Positions 36,418 through 45,928 of a DNA stretch of 64,000 bases are shown here, one piece after another (within the stretch, counting starts at the first letter, position 1; the number at the start of each line of letters is the position of its first letter). Source of the DNA: Cupriavidus oxalaticus (GTDB taxonomy: Bacteria; Pseudomonadota; Gammaproteobacteria; Burkholderiales; Burkholderiaceae); the NCBI RefSeq assembly GCF_004768545.1, contig NZ_CP038635.1, forward strand, positions 2,418,001 to 2,482,000. The letters run 5' to 3'. Made by a program: the position numbers and the translations under genes. The notes under the pieces were generated by a model, which saw only the letters and a program-made list of their open reading frames with translations, made no database searches and had not been told where the DNA came from.

Positions 36418-39400
36418 ATGAAACGCATGCTGTTCAACGCGACGCAACAGGAGGAATTGCGCGTCGCCATCGTCGACGGTCAGAAACTGATCGACATCGA
36501 CATCGAGACTGCCGGGCGCGAACAGCGCAAGGGCAATATCTACAAGGGTGTCATCACCCGCATTGAACCCTCGCTGGAAGCCTGCTTCGTCAACTACGGC
36601 GAAGAGCGCCACGGCTTCCTGCCGTTCAAGGAAGTTGCCCGCGCCTTCTTCAAGGAAGGCATCGACGTGCGCAACGCACGCATCCAGGATGCCCTGCATG
36701 AAGGCCAGGAACTGATCGTCCAGGTCGAGAAGGAAGAGCGCGGCAACAAGGGCGCGGCCCTGACCACCTTTATCTCGCTGGCCGGCCGCTACCTGGTGCT
36801 GATGCCGAACAACCCGCGCGGCGGCGGTGTGTCGCGCCGCATCGAGGGCGAAGACCGCCAGGAGCTGCGCGAGACCATGGCGCAGCTGACCGTGCCGGAA
36901 GGCATGAGCATCATCGCCCGGACCGCGGGCATCGGCCGCTCGGCCGAGGAACTGCAGTGGGACCTGAACTACCTTCTGCAGCTGTGGAAGGCCATCGATG
37001 GCGCCGCCGGCGACAACAAGGCCCCGCTGCTGATTTACCTGGAATCGAGCCTGGTCATCCGCGCCATCCGCGATTACTTCCAGCCGGATATCGGCGAGAT
37101 CCTGATCGATACCGACGAGATCTACGAACAGGCCCGCGCCTTCATGAGCGTGGTGATGCCTGACAACATGAACCGCGTGAAGAAGTACCGGGACGACGTG
37201 CCCCTCTTCTCGCGTTTCCAGATCGAGCACCAGATCGAGTCGGCCTACTCGCGCATGGTCATGCTGCCGTCCGGCGGCGCCATCGTGATCGACCACACCG
37301 AGGCACTGGTGTCCGTGGACGTGAACTCGGCCCGCGCCACCAAGGGCGCCGACATCGAGGAAACCGCGCTGCGCACCAACCTCGAGGCCGCTGACGAAAT
37401 TGCCCGCCAGCTGCGCCTGCGCGACCTGGGCGGCCTGATCGTGATCGACTTCATCGACATGGAATCGGGCAAGGCCCAGAAGGACGTGGAAACGCGCCTG
37501 AAGGACGCGCTGCGCCACGACCGCGCGCGCGTGCAGATGGGCAAGATCAGCCGCTTCGGCCTGATGGAGCTGTCGCGCCAGCGCCTGCGCCCGTCGCTGT
37601 CGGAGGGCTCGCACATCACTTGCCCGCGCTGCAACGGCACGGGCCACATCCGCGATACCGAATCGTCCGCCTTGCAGGTCCTGCGCATCATCCAGGAAGA
37701 GGCGATGAAGGAAAACACCGCCGCCATCCACTGCCAGGTGCCGGTGGAGGTTGCCGCCTTCCTGCTGAACGAGAAGCGCCAGGAAATCAACCTGATCGAG
37801 CTGCGCTTCAAGGTCAACGTGCTGCTGATCCCGAACAAGCACCTGGAAACGCCGCACTACAAGCTGGAGCGCCTGCGCCACGACGACCCGCGCCTGGAAG
37901 ACAGCACCGCCAGCTACAAGATGGCTGAGGCTGCGGCCAAGGAGCTGGAAGCCGACACCAGCTACAGCAGCCGCCGCAAGGAAGAAGCCAAGCCGCGCCA
38001 GGAAGCGGCGGTCAAGGGGATCACGCCGGAACAGCCGGCTCCGGTTTCCGTGCCGCGTCCGGAGCGCGCCCCGCGTCCGGAAGCCGCCCCGGCAGCTCCG
38101 CCCGTCCCTGCCACCAAGCCGGTGGAAGCCGGCGGCTTCATCGCCTGGCTGAAGGGCCTGTTCGGCGCGCGCCCGGCGCCTGCGCCGGTGGTTGAGCCGG
38201 CCAAGCCGGTGGCGGCCGCCGAAAGCCGCGGTGGCGAAGGCCGCCGCGAGCGCGGCCAGCGCGGCGAAGGCCGTGGCCAGCGCGGCGAGCGGGCCGAACG
38301 TGGCGAGCGCGGTGAACGTACCGAACGTGCCGAGCGCGGCGAACGTGGCGAGCGCCAGGAACGCGGTGACCGCCAGCCTCGCGGTCAGCGTGCAGAGCGC
38401 GGTGAGCGTGCCGAGCGTGGCGAGCGCCAGCAAGGCGAGCGCGGCGAACAACGCGAAGGCCGTGGCGAGCGCCAGGGCCGCCAGCCGCGCCAGCAGGAAG
38501 GCCAGGCCACTCCGGCCGTCGCCCGCCAGGCTGAAGGCGCCCAGGGCGAACGTGCCCAGGGCGAGCGCGCCGAAGCCCGCCAGGAAGGCCGCCGCGAACG
38601 TGGCCAGGAACGCGGCCAGGAACGCCGCGAGCGTCAGCGCGATCGCCAGCGCGAGCGCAGCGACCTGCGTGAAACCGAAGCCGGCGAAGCGCCGCAGCCG
38701 GAAGCCGTAGCCGTCGCCCAGGCGCTGGGCGTGCTGCCGCAGGCCGCCGCGGACGAAGTGCCAGCCGTGCGCGCCGAACTGCCGGAAGGTGCCGAAGGAT
38801 TCGCCGAAACCGCCGAGGGCGAAGAGCGCCGCCGCCGTAACCGTCGTGGCCGCAACCGCTATCGCCGCGAGCGCGACGAAGCCGGCCAGGGCACGCAAGG
38901 TGAAGGCGAAGCCGCTCAGGAAGGCGCTGCCGAGACCGCCGAAGGCATCGCTCCGGTGACCGCCGAGGCCGCCGAGGCGGCTCCGCAAGCCGCTTCCCAG
39001 GCCGCACCGCAAGCCGAGCCGGCACCGCAGGCAGCTGTTGCTGTTGCCGCGGCGGAAAGCGTCGAAGCGATCCGCATCGCCGTGCCGGAAGGCGTGACCC
39101 CTGCCCCCGCCACTGAACCGGCAGCGGCACCGGCCCCGGTAGCCGCACCCGTGGCCGAACCCGTGGCCGAACCCGCCCCGGCCGCCGTGGCCGCGCAAGC
39201 GGAAGCCGCCGCAGCCGTGACCGAGGCGATCGCCGCCGAAGCCGTGGCCGAGCCGGTCGTGGCCGCAGCCGTGGAACCCGCCCCTGCCGTGGCCGCGCCC
39301 GCCGCGGAACCGGCCGCCGCGCCGGTCGCGATGGAAAGCCTCGAGCCGATGCTCGCCGGCGCCGGCCTGCAGTGGGTCCACACCGATGCCGACAAGCTGC

Positions 39401-39543
39401 GCTCCGCCCAGGAAGCGGCTGCACGCATCGTGCCGGCGCCGCGCGTGCCGCGCGAGCGCAAGCCGCTGCCGCCACTGCCTCAGGGTCCGATGATCCTGGT
39501 CGAAACCAGCCGTCGCGAAGTGGACATGGCGTCGCAGCAGTAA
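36418..39543 (+). CDS. rne: Ribonuclease E
   Basis: The main endoribonuclease for mRNA decay and rRNA/tRNA processing, and the degradosome scaffold. The product has 1041 residues. The N-terminal half is well conserved: S1 domain (about 35-120), the metal-binding aspartates Asp301 (SVDVNS) and Asp344 ([10 protein letters not shown]), and the Zn-link CPRCNGTG near 402. An amphipathic segment ([15 protein letters not shown], near 575) looks like the membrane anchor. After it, residues of about 605-760 are repetitive Arg/Glu/Gly/Gln ([18 protein letters not shown]), then an Ala/Pro-rich stretch with basic patches ([14 protein letters not shown]) and a conserved C-terminus. The disordered half has no obvious degradosome partner site by eye. 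Confidence 0.96.
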   Translation: MKRMLFNATQQEELRVAIVDGQKLIDIDIETAGREQRKGNIYKGVITRIEPSLEACFVNYGEERHGFLPFKEVARAFFKEGIDVRNARIQDALHEGQELIVQVEKEERGNKGAALTTFISLAGRYLVLMPNNPRGGGVSRRIEGEDRQELRETMAQLTVPEGMSIIARTAGIGRSAEELQWDLNYLLQLWKAIDGAAGDNKAPLLIYLESSLVIRAIRDYFQPDIGEILIDTDEIYEQARAFMSVVMPDNMNRVKKYRDDVPLFSRFQIEHQIESAYSRMVMLPSGGAIVIDHTEALVSVDVNSARATKGADIEETALRTNLEAADEIARQLRLRDLGGLIVIDFIDMESGKAQKDVETRLKDALRHDRARVQMGKISRFGLMELSRQRLRPSLSEGSHITCPRCNGTGHIRDTESSALQVLRIIQEEAMKENTAAIHCQVPVEVAAFLLNEKRQEINLIELRFKVNVLLIPNKHLETPHYKLERLRHDDPRLEDSTASYKMAEAAAKELEADTSYSSRRKEEAKPRQEAAVKGITPEQPAPVSVPRPERAPRPEAAPAAPPVPATKPVEAGGFIAWLKGLFGARPAPAPVVEPAKPVAAAESRGGEGRRERGQRGEGRGQRGERAERGERGERTERAERGERGERQERGDRQPRGQRAERGERAERGERQQGERGEQREGRGERQGRQPRQQEGQATPAVARQAEGAQGERAQGERAEARQEGRRERGQERGQERRERQRDRQRERSDLRETEAGEAPQPEAVAVAQALGVLPQAAADEVPAVRAELPEGAEGFAETAEGEERRRRNRRGRNRYRRERDEAGQGTQGEGEAAQEGAAETAEGIAPVTAEAAEAAPQAASQAAPQAEPAPQAAVAVAAAESVEAIRIAVPEGVTPAPATEPAAAPAPVAAPVAEPVAEPAPAAVAAQAEAAAAVTEAIAAEAVAEPVVAAAVEPAPAVAAPAAEPAAAPVAMESLEPMLAGAGLQWVHTDADKLRSAQEAAARIVPAPRVPRERKPLPPLPQGPMILVETSRREVDMASQQ

Positions 39544-39584
39544 GCCTGCCCGGGTGCCGCCGCTGGCACCCGCGTTCGCTGCAG

Positions 39585-39612
39585 AGGGGACAGCCTTGGC
39601 TGTCCCTTTTTC
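39585..39612 (+). terminator. Terminator of rne
   Basis: GGGACAGCC, TT, GGCTGTCCC, then TTTTT (9-bp stem), 42 bp after the rne stop and 150 bp before moaA. Confidence 0.9.
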
Positions 39613-39761
39613 ATGCGCGCCAAATCCCCGAGATTCGCGGGAATGCGGCTCCCCGGGCGCCCACTCGGCTAGAATGGCAGCAAATGCATCCGGGCTTCCG
39701 AAGTCCCCCGGCCCGGCCTTGGCAGGCCACTCGCCGGAGCAGCAGCGCCCACCCACAGGCC

Positions 39762-40886
39762 ATGACCGAATCCGTCATTCCGATCTTCGACCTGCGCGAC
39801 CATCGCTACCACTCGATGACGCCGCGCATCCCCGGCAAGCTGGAACCGCCCTCCGGCCTGGTGGCCGATACCCGCGGCCGGCCGCTGCATGACCTGCGCA
39901 TCTCGGTGACAGACCGCTGCAACTTCCGCTGCGTCTACTGCATGCCGAAGGAAGTGTTCGATAAGGACTACACCTTCCTGCCGCACTCAGAACTGCTCAG
40001 CTTTGAAGAGATCGAGCGCACCGCGCGCCTGTTCGTCGCGCACGGCGTCGAGAAGATCCGCCTGACCGGCGGCGAGCCACTGCTGCGCAAGAATATCGAG
40101 CACCTGGTCGAGATGCTGGCAAAGATCGAGACCGTCTCCGGCAAGCCACTCGACCTGACGCTGACCACCAATGCCTCGCTGCTGGCGCGCAAGGCGCGCT
40201 CGCTGCGCGACGCCGGCCTGACGCGCGTCAGCGTCAGCCTCGACGCGATCGACGACGCCACCTTCCGCCGCATGAACGACGTCGACTTCGCCGTCGCCGA
40301 CGTGCTGCACGGCATCGAGACCGCGCAGGCCGTTGGACTGGCGCCGATCAAGGTCAACATGGTGGTCAAGCGCGGCACCAACGACCAGGAAATCGTGCCG
40401 ATGGCGCGCCATTTCCGCCACAGCGGCATCATCGTCCGCTATATCGAATTCATGGATGTCGGCGCCAGCAACCACTGGCAGATGGACGAGGTGCTGCCCT
40501 CGGCCGAGGTCGTGCGCCGCCTCGATGCCGAGTTCCCGCTGGAACCCGTGCAGGCCAACTACAGCGGCGAGACCGCCGAACGCTGGCGCTATCGCGACGG
40601 CAGCGGTGAAATCGGCGTGATCTCCAGCGTTACCCATGCGTTCTGCGGCGATTGCAGCCGCATCCGGCTGTCCACCGAGGGCCGGCTCTACCTGTGCCTG
40701 TTCGCCACCGAGGGCTATGACCTGCGCGCGCTGCTGCGCGGCGGCTACAGCGACCTGGAGATCTCGAACGCGATCGCGCAGGTATGGCAGGGGCGCACCG
40801 ACAACTATTCCGAGCAGCGCGGCGACCCGGCGGTGCGCCAGGCACGCGCCGAGCGCAAGATCGAGATGTCCTATATCGGCGGCTGA
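39762..40886 (+). CDS. moaA: GTP 3',8-cyclase (molybdenum cofactor step 1)
   Basis: A radical SAM enzyme that, with MoaC, converts GTP to cyclic pyranopterin monophosphate. The product has 374 residues. The N-terminal cluster motif is C53-x3-C57-x2-C60 (CNFRCVYC). The second cluster region near the C-terminus holds [18 protein letters not shown]. The protein ends in the conserved GG. The extra first 35 residues (to VADTRGRPL) are a lineage-typical tail. The ATG is at 39762. It is followed by mobA and moeA. Confidence 0.96.
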   Translation: MTESVIPIFDLRDHRYHSMTPRIPGKLEPPSGLVADTRGRPLHDLRISVTDRCNFRCVYCMPKEVFDKDYTFLPHSELLSFEEIERTARLFVAHGVEKIRLTGGEPLLRKNIEHLVEMLAKIETVSGKPLDLTLTTNASLLARKARSLRDAGLTRVSVSLDAIDDATFRRMNDVDFAVADVLHGIETAQAVGLAPIKVNMVVKRGTNDQEIVPMARHFRHSGIIVRYIEFMDVGASNHWQMDEVLPSAEVVRRLDAEFPLEPVQANYSGETAERWRYRDGSGEIGVISSVTHAFCGDCSRIRLSTEGRLYLCLFATEGYDLRALLRGGYSDLEISNAIAQVWQGRTDNYSEQRGDPAVRQARAERKIEMSYIGG

Positions 40887-40904
40887 ACCCGCCGCCGCAC
40901 CTTC

Positions 40905-41504
40905 ATGATTGCACGCGACGACATCACCGGCCTGATTCTCGCAGGCGGCAGGGGCAGCCGCATGGGCGGCACCGACAAGGGGCTGCAGCCGCTGCACGGA
41001 ACGCCCATGGCGATGCATACGATGATGCGCCTTGGCCCGCAGGTCGGCGGCCTGATCATCAACGCCAACCGCAACCTGGCTGCCTATGAATCGTTCGGCG
41101 TGCCGGTCTACACCGACACCGTGCCCGATTTCGCCGGGCCGCTGGCCGGCATGCTTGCGGGACTGGAACAGTGCGGCACATCCTGGATGGTGACGGCGCC
41201 ATGCGACTCGCCTTTTCTCCCCACCGACCTCGTGGCGCGGCTGGCGCAGGCCATCGAGTCCGAGGGCGCGGAACTGGCGATCCCGGTGACGCTGGATGAA
41301 ACCGGCAAGCGCCAGACCCAACCCGTGTTCTGCCTGATGCCGGTCAGCGCGCTGGACAGCCTGGTCGCGTATCTTTCCGGCGGCGGCCGCAAGATCGAGA
41401 CCTGGGCCGCCTCGCACCGGCTGGCCGAGGTGATGTTCGACGACGCCGCGGCCTTCGCCAATATCAACACGCTGGACGAACTGCGCACGCACGAAAGCCG
41501 CTAG
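40905..41504 (+). CDS. mobA: Molybdenum cofactor guanylyltransferase
   Basis: Adds GMP to molybdopterin to form bis-MGD for DMSO reductase-family enzymes. The product has 199 residues with the nucleotidyltransferase start GLILAGGRGSRMGGTDKGLQPL (residues 7-28), and VTAPCDSPFLPTDLV, the conserved metal-binding Asp region. It is 18 bp after moaA. Confidence 0.95.
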   Translation: MIARDDITGLILAGGRGSRMGGTDKGLQPLHGTPMAMHTMMRLGPQVGGLIINANRNLAAYESFGVPVYTDTVPDFAGPLAGMLAGLEQCGTSWMVTAPCDSPFLPTDLVARLAQAIESEGAELAIPVTLDETGKRQTQPVFCLMPVSALDSLVAYLSGGGRKIETWAASHRLAEVMFDDAAAFANINTLDELRTHESR

Positions 41505-41533
41505 TCGCCGCAATCACCCGCCGCCGAGCCACC

Positions 41534-42829
41534 ATGCCTTCCCTGCAATCCGTCATTTCCTGCCTGTCCGACTACGATCCCACCGCGCTGCCGGTGGACC
41601 AGGCCAACCGCATCATCGGCGAGGTGGTGGAGCCGGTGCGCGGCATCGAACAGCTGCCGATCCGCAGCGCGCTCGACCGCGTGCTGGCCGAGGGCATCGT
41701 CTCGACCATCGACGTGCCGGCCCATGACAATTCGGCCATGGATGGCTACGCCTTCTGCAGCGAAGCGCTCGCCGCCGCGCAGACTGACATGGTCGAGCTT
41801 GAAGTGATCGGCAGCGCCTTCGCCGGCGGCGCCGGTGCGCTCGCGCCCACGGCCGTGCAGGCGGTACGTATCATGACCGGCGCGGTAATGCCGGCCGGCT
41901 GCGACACGGTGGTGCCGCAGGAATTCGTCGAAACGGTGGCCGACGGCGCCCGCATCCGCTTTGCCGCCGACTGCGTGCGCGCCGGCGACAACCGCCGCCT
42001 GCGCGGCGAAGACCTGGCCCGCGGCCAGGCCGCGCTGCCGGCCGGCCGCATCGTCCAGCCCGCCGACCTGGGCCTGCTGGCCTCGCTGGGCATTGCCGAA
42101 GTGCGCGTGCGCCGGAAGCTGCGCGTGGCCTTCTTCTCCACCGGCGATGAACTGCGCTCGATCGGCGAACCGCTGGACGCTGGCTGCGTCTACGACTCGA
42201 ACCGCTATACGCTGCACGGCATGCTGCGCCGGATGAACGTCGAACTGCTCGACATGGGCGTGGTGCGCGACGACCCCGAGGCGCTGGAAACGGCTTTCCG
42301 CACTGCCTGCGAAAGCGCCGACGCGGTCATCACCTCGGGCGGCGTCTCGGTCGGCGAGGCCGACTACACCAAGCAGATCATGGCACGCCTGGGGGATGTC
42401 ACCTTCTGGAAGATCGCCATGCGCCCGGGCCGGCCAATGGCGTTCGGGCGTATTGGCAGCAGCGAGGGCTGCGATTCGGCGCTGCTGTTCGGCCTTCCGG
42501 GCAACCCCGTCGCGGTGATGGTCACCTTCTACCACTTCGTGCGGTCGGCGCTGCACCGATTGATGGGTGCCAGCGTGCCGCCGCTGCCGCTGCTGCAAGT
42601 GCGCAGCGCGCAGGCGATCCGCAAGAAGCCCGGCCGCACCGAATACCAGCGCGGTATCCTGGGCCGGGCGGCTGACGGGCAGTGGGAAGTGCGCATCACC
42701 GGCCAGCAGGGCTCAGGCGTGCTGCGCTCGATGAGCGAAGCCAACTGCTTTATCGTGCTCGGCCACGAGCATGACTCGGTCAAGGCCGGCGATCCGGTCG
42801 AGGTCATGCTGTTCGACGGGCTGATCTGA
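41534..42829 (+). CDS. moeA: Molybdopterin molybdenumtransferase
   Basis: Inserts molybdenum into adenylylated molybdopterin. The product has 431 residues. VPAHDNSAMDGYAF, VRIMTGAVMPAGCDTVVPQE and the central MoCF-fold segment ITSGGVSVGEADYTKQ are hallmarks, followed by KIAMRPGRPMAFGRI and FGLPGNPVAVMV. It completes a moaA-mobA-moeA transcription unit 29 bp after mobA. moaBCDE are not in the window. Confidence 0.96.
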   Translation: MPSLQSVISCLSDYDPTALPVDQANRIIGEVVEPVRGIEQLPIRSALDRVLAEGIVSTIDVPAHDNSAMDGYAFCSEALAAAQTDMVELEVIGSAFAGGAGALAPTAVQAVRIMTGAVMPAGCDTVVPQEFVETVADGARIRFAADCVRAGDNRRLRGEDLARGQAALPAGRIVQPADLGLLASLGIAEVRVRRKLRVAFFSTGDELRSIGEPLDAGCVYDSNRYTLHGMLRRMNVELLDMGVVRDDPEALETAFRTACESADAVITSGGVSVGEADYTKQIMARLGDVTFWKIAMRPGRPMAFGRIGSSEGCDSALLFGLPGNPVAVMVTFYHFVRSALHRLMGASVPPLPLLQVRSAQAIRKKPGRTEYQRGILGRAADGQWEVRITGQQGSGVLRSMSEANCFIVLGHEHDSVKAGDPVEVMLFDGLI

Positions 42830-42880
42830 GGGTTGCTCTGAGGTTGATCTGAGCATGGCAAGAAGGCCGGCCGCATCGCT

Positions 42881-42922
42881 GCGGCGGCAATGTGTCGTAT
42901 TTGTGCTGCACATTTGCCGCCG
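42881..42922 (+). repeat. Inverted repeat downstream of moeA
   Basis: Arms CGGCGGCAATGTG and CACATTTGCCGCCG (13 bp with one bulge) separated by 14 bp. There is no T-tract, so it is not a typical terminator. It begins about 50 bp after the moeA stop. Confidence 0.5.
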
Positions 42923-43035
42923 TGACGCGTCCGGCGCTTGGCTTTCAGCCTTGCCGTGGGCAGCGGACTATGCTTGGGGTCGGGCAGTCGCTACACTTGG
43001 CGCACGATTCAGCAACAATCAAGTTATCCCCAGTC

Positions 43036-43317
43036 ATGAATCAGGAGATCGCCTACCTCCACCCCGTGAAGACCGCCCGCGCGCTGGTGCTGGTCTACCT
43101 GTGCTTCTCCCTGCCGATCGTCTCGCTGGGGCTGTTCGTTACCTTTATCCGCTACGGCGACCTGCCTGCGATCACGGTCTTCAGCGCGATCATCCTGAAT
43201 GCGCTGATCGGCTTCGGCCTGCTGTGGCTGGCGTGCAAGGCTTACAACTGGGTGGCTGCCCGCTTTGGCGGCATCGAAGTCCACGTGCGCGAGCTGGCGC
43301 CCGAAGACGACCGCTGA
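43036..43317 (+). CDS. Small two-helix membrane protein, unknown function
   Basis: 93 residues. Two hydrophobic helices (LVLVYLCFSLPIVSLGLFVTFI and ITVFSAIILNALIGFGLLWLACKAY) are separated by a short charged loop, and it ends in an acidic tail (VHVRELAPEDDR). Both ends would face the cytosol. I do not recognise the family. The ATG at 43036 is in good context (MNQEIAYLHP). It may be co-transcribed with moeA (206 bp away) or be a single gene. Confidence 0.7.
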   Translation: MNQEIAYLHPVKTARALVLVYLCFSLPIVSLGLFVTFIRYGDLPAITVFSAIILNALIGFGLLWLACKAYNWVAARFGGIEVHVRELAPEDDR

Positions 43318-43394
43318 ACCTTCGCTGATGCACGGGCCGGCGGGCTGCCGGCCGCCTCGCCCGCGTTGCGGGCGTTCCCTGCACCGGCAGGCGC

Positions 43395-44891
43395 TCAACC
43401 GCCGCTGTCATCCGGCGTCTGCGCCGCCTCCACCGTCTCCACCCCGTTCAGTCCCAGCAACTGCTGCGCGGCATCGCCCGGCAGCGCTTCCACCGTCCGC
43501 AGCTTGCGCGCCATCTGGCGCGTGCGCACCTCGGCCTGCTCGATATTGCGCGCCGCGCGCTCGAGCGTGTCGCGGGTCTTGGCCAGCACGTCGCCGAACT
43601 TGCCGAACTCGGTCTTGACCGCGCCCAGCACCTCCCACACTTCGCTCGAGCGCTTCTCTAGCGCCAGCGTGCGGAAGCCCATCTGCAAGCTGTTCAGCAG
43701 CGCGGTCAGCGTGGTCGGGCCCGCCACGGTAACGCGATAGTCGCGCTGCAGCAGGTCGGTCAGGCCTGGTCGCCGCAACACTTCGGCATACAGCCCTTCG
43801 GTCGGCAGGAACAGGATTGCGAAATCGGTAGTCTGTGGCGGCGCCAGGTATTTTTCGGCAATGGTCTGCGCCTCTCGGCGCAAGGCAACTTCCAGTTCGC
43901 GGCCGAAGGCGATGACGCCGTCCGGGTCACCGCGCTCCTGCGCATCGACCAGCCGCTCGTACTGTTCCTTGGGAAACTTGGCATCGACCGGTAGCCACAC
44001 CGGCGTGCCGCCGTCGCCATCGCCGCCCGCGGCCTTGCCGGGCAGACGAATGGCAAATTCCACCCGCGCGCCAGAGTTGCGCACCGTTTCGACGTTCTTG
44101 CCGTACTGGTCCGGCGTCAGCATCTGCTCCAGCAGCATCTCAAGCTGGACTTCGCCCCAGGTGCCGCGCGACTTCACGTTGGTCAGCACCTTCTTCAGGT
44201 CGCCCACGCCCTGCGCCAGCGCCTGCATTTCGCCCAGCCCGCGATGCACCTGCTCGAGGCGATCCGAGACCAGCCGGAACGACTCGCCCAGGCGCTGCTC
44301 CAGCGTCGCATGCAGTTTCTCGTCGACGGTACGGCGCATCTCCTCCAGCTTGGCCGCGTTATTGGCCTCGATGTCGCGCAGCTTCTGCTCCAGCGTGGCG
44401 CGCACCTCCGCCAGGCGGCGCTCGTTGGCTTCGGACATCTGCGCCAGCTGCTGCTGCAGGCCGTCGCCGAAGCGGCGCAGCGCTCCCGCCTGTTCGTCGC
44501 GCGCCTGCTGGCCTTGCAGCATCAGGTGCTGGCGTACGTGCTCGAGCTGCTGCGTGTTGGACCCGGTCAGCTTGGCGAGCTGCTGCGCGAAGGTGTCGAT
44601 CTGGTTGTTCTGCAGCGTGGCAATGCCGGTCAGCTGCGACGACAGCGCCTGCTGGAAGCGCAGCATCTGCTGGGCCGACTCGTCGCGGTTGCCGCGCGCG
44701 GCCTCGGCTACATCGGTACGGACCTCACGCTCCACGCGCTCCATGCCGCGCGCCCCTTCGACGCGTAATTCGGCAAGCTGGCGGGCCAGTTCGGCGCCGG
44801 GCGAGGCGGCCTGCTGGCGCAACAGCACGATCACCAGCAGGACGACCGCGAGCAGCGCCACGGCCAGCGTCAGGTACGGAATCAAGGACAT
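43395..44891 (-). CDS. rmuC: DNA recombination protein RmuC
   Basis: RmuC limits inversions and deletions by an unclear mechanism. The product has 498 residues. An N-terminal hydrophobic segment (LTLAVALLAVVLLVIVLL) is followed by a long coiled coil (about residues 30-210, repeated heptads), and the conserved nuclease-like domain: VKSRGTWGEVQLEMLLEQMLTPDQY, LPVDAKFPKEQYERL, DFAILFLPTEGLYAEVL and RVTVAGPTTLTALLNSLQMGF. Confidence 0.93.
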   Translation of the reverse strand: MSLIPYLTLAVALLAVVLLVIVLLRQQAASPGAELARQLAELRVEGARGMERVEREVRTDVAEAARGNRDESAQQMLRFQQALSSQLTGIATLQNNQIDTFAQQLAKLTGSNTQQLEHVRQHLMLQGQQARDEQAGALRRFGDGLQQQLAQMSEANERRLAEVRATLEQKLRDIEANNAAKLEEMRRTVDEKLHATLEQRLGESFRLVSDRLEQVHRGLGEMQALAQGVGDLKKVLTNVKSRGTWGEVQLEMLLEQMLTPDQYGKNVETVRNSGARVEFAIRLPGKAAGGDGDGGTPVWLPVDAKFPKEQYERLVDAQERGDPDGVIAFGRELEVALRREAQTIAEKYLAPPQTTDFAILFLPTEGLYAEVLRRPGLTDLLQRDYRVTVAGPTTLTALLNSLQMGFRTLALEKRSSEVWEVLGAVKTEFGKFGDVLAKTRDTLERAARNIEQAEVRTRQMARKLRTVEALPGDAAQQLLGLNGVETVEAAQTPDDSGG

Positions 44892-44928
44892 GCAGCAACA
44901 GGTTAAGCGACGGACAAGCGGGCGCGCC

Positions 44929-45924
44929 TCAGCGGCGGCCCGGCATGACTTCAGGGTTGATCACGGTGGGCGGATGGCCGGCCTGCGGGCCCTGGTCGAG
45001 CGCGGCGATCAGGTTGTCGGCGGCCAGCGTCGCCATGGCGCGGCGGGTCTTTTCCGAGGCGCTGGCGATATGCGGCGTCAGCACGACGTTGGGCACCGTC
45101 AGCAGGTCCGGATGGACACTGGGCTCGCCCTCGAACACATCCAGCCCGGCGCCGAAGATGCGCTTGTCGCGCAGCGCCTGCGCCAGCGCTGCGTCGTCGA
45201 CGATGCCGCCGCGCGCGAGGTTGACCAGCGTCGCCGTCGGCTTCATCAGCGCCAGCTCGGCGGCGCCGATGGCATGGTGGCTCTGCGGGCCATAAGGCAG
45301 CACCAGCAGCAGGTGGTCGGATTGGCGCAACAGTTCCTCCTTGCTGACATAGCGGGCGTTGAGCGTGCGCTCGGTGTCCGCCGGCAGCTGGCTGCGGTTG
45401 TGGTACAGCACGCTCATGCCAAACCCGCTGGCACGGCGCGCCAGCGCCTGGCCGATGCGGCCCATGCCAAGGATGCCGAGCGTGCTGCCGTATAAATCCA
45501 TGCCGACGAGCATGTCGTAGCTCCAGCGCTGCCACTTGCCGGCGCGCAGGTAGTGCTCGGACTCGGTGACGCGGCGCGCGGTGGCCATCAGCAGCGCCCA
45601 GCCGAAGTCGGCGGTGGTCTCGGTCAGCACGTCGGGCGTATTGGTGGCGACGATGCCCGCGGCGGTCAGTGCCGGCACGTCGAGGTTGTTGTAGCCGACG
45701 GCCATGTTGCACACCGCGCGCAGCGACGGCAGCGCGGCAACCAGGTCCGCGTCGATGCGGTCGGCGGCGTTGGCCAGCACGCCGGCCTTGCCGGCCAGCC
45801 GGGCCTTCAGCGCGGCGGCATCAAGCACCGCGTCCTGCTGGTTGTCGTCGACATCGAAATACTGCGCCAGGCGGTCGATCACTTCGGGATAGATGGCGCG
45901 GGTGACAAGGACGGACGGCTTCAT
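44929..45924 (-). CDS. D-2-hydroxyacid dehydrogenase (GhrB/glyoxylate reductase type)
   Basis: An NAD(P)H-dependent dehydrogenase of 331 residues. The Rossmann loop is GILGMGRIGQALARRASGFG. The catalytic triad Arg, Glu, His lies in VNLARGGIVDDAAL, GLDVFEGEPS and LTPHIASAS. ATNTPDVLTETTADFGWALL is typical of the glyoxylate/hydroxypyruvate and 2-ketogluconate reductase branch; the substrate cannot be fixed from sequence. The start at 45924 is 4 bp after the nhaD stop, so the two genes are co-transcribed. Confidence 0.85.
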   Translation of the reverse strand: MKPSVLVTRAIYPEVIDRLAQYFDVDDNQQDAVLDAAALKARLAGKAGVLANAADRIDADLVAALPSLRAVCNMAVGYNNLDVPALTAAGIVATNTPDVLTETTADFGWALLMATARRVTESEHYLRAGKWQRWSYDMLVGMDLYGSTLGILGMGRIGQALARRASGFGMSVLYHNRSQLPADTERTLNARYVSKEELLRQSDHLLLVLPYGPQSHHAIGAAELALMKPTATLVNLARGGIVDDAALAQALRDKRIFGAGLDVFEGEPSVHPDLLTVPNVVLTPHIASASEKTRRAMATLAADNLIAALDQGPQAGHPPTVINPEVMPGRR

Positions 45925-45928
45925 GGCA

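Noticed and set aside
38230..38700. CRISPR-like repetitive DNA within rne
   Set aside because: The repeats are in-frame codons of an Arg/Glu-rich protein, with no constant spacer structure and no cas genes.
36274..39756. A 1160-codon open frame antisense to rne
   Set aside because: It is a GC-rich codon-position shadow of the rne reading frame; it has Gly/Arg/His/Leu-rich low complexity and no domain.
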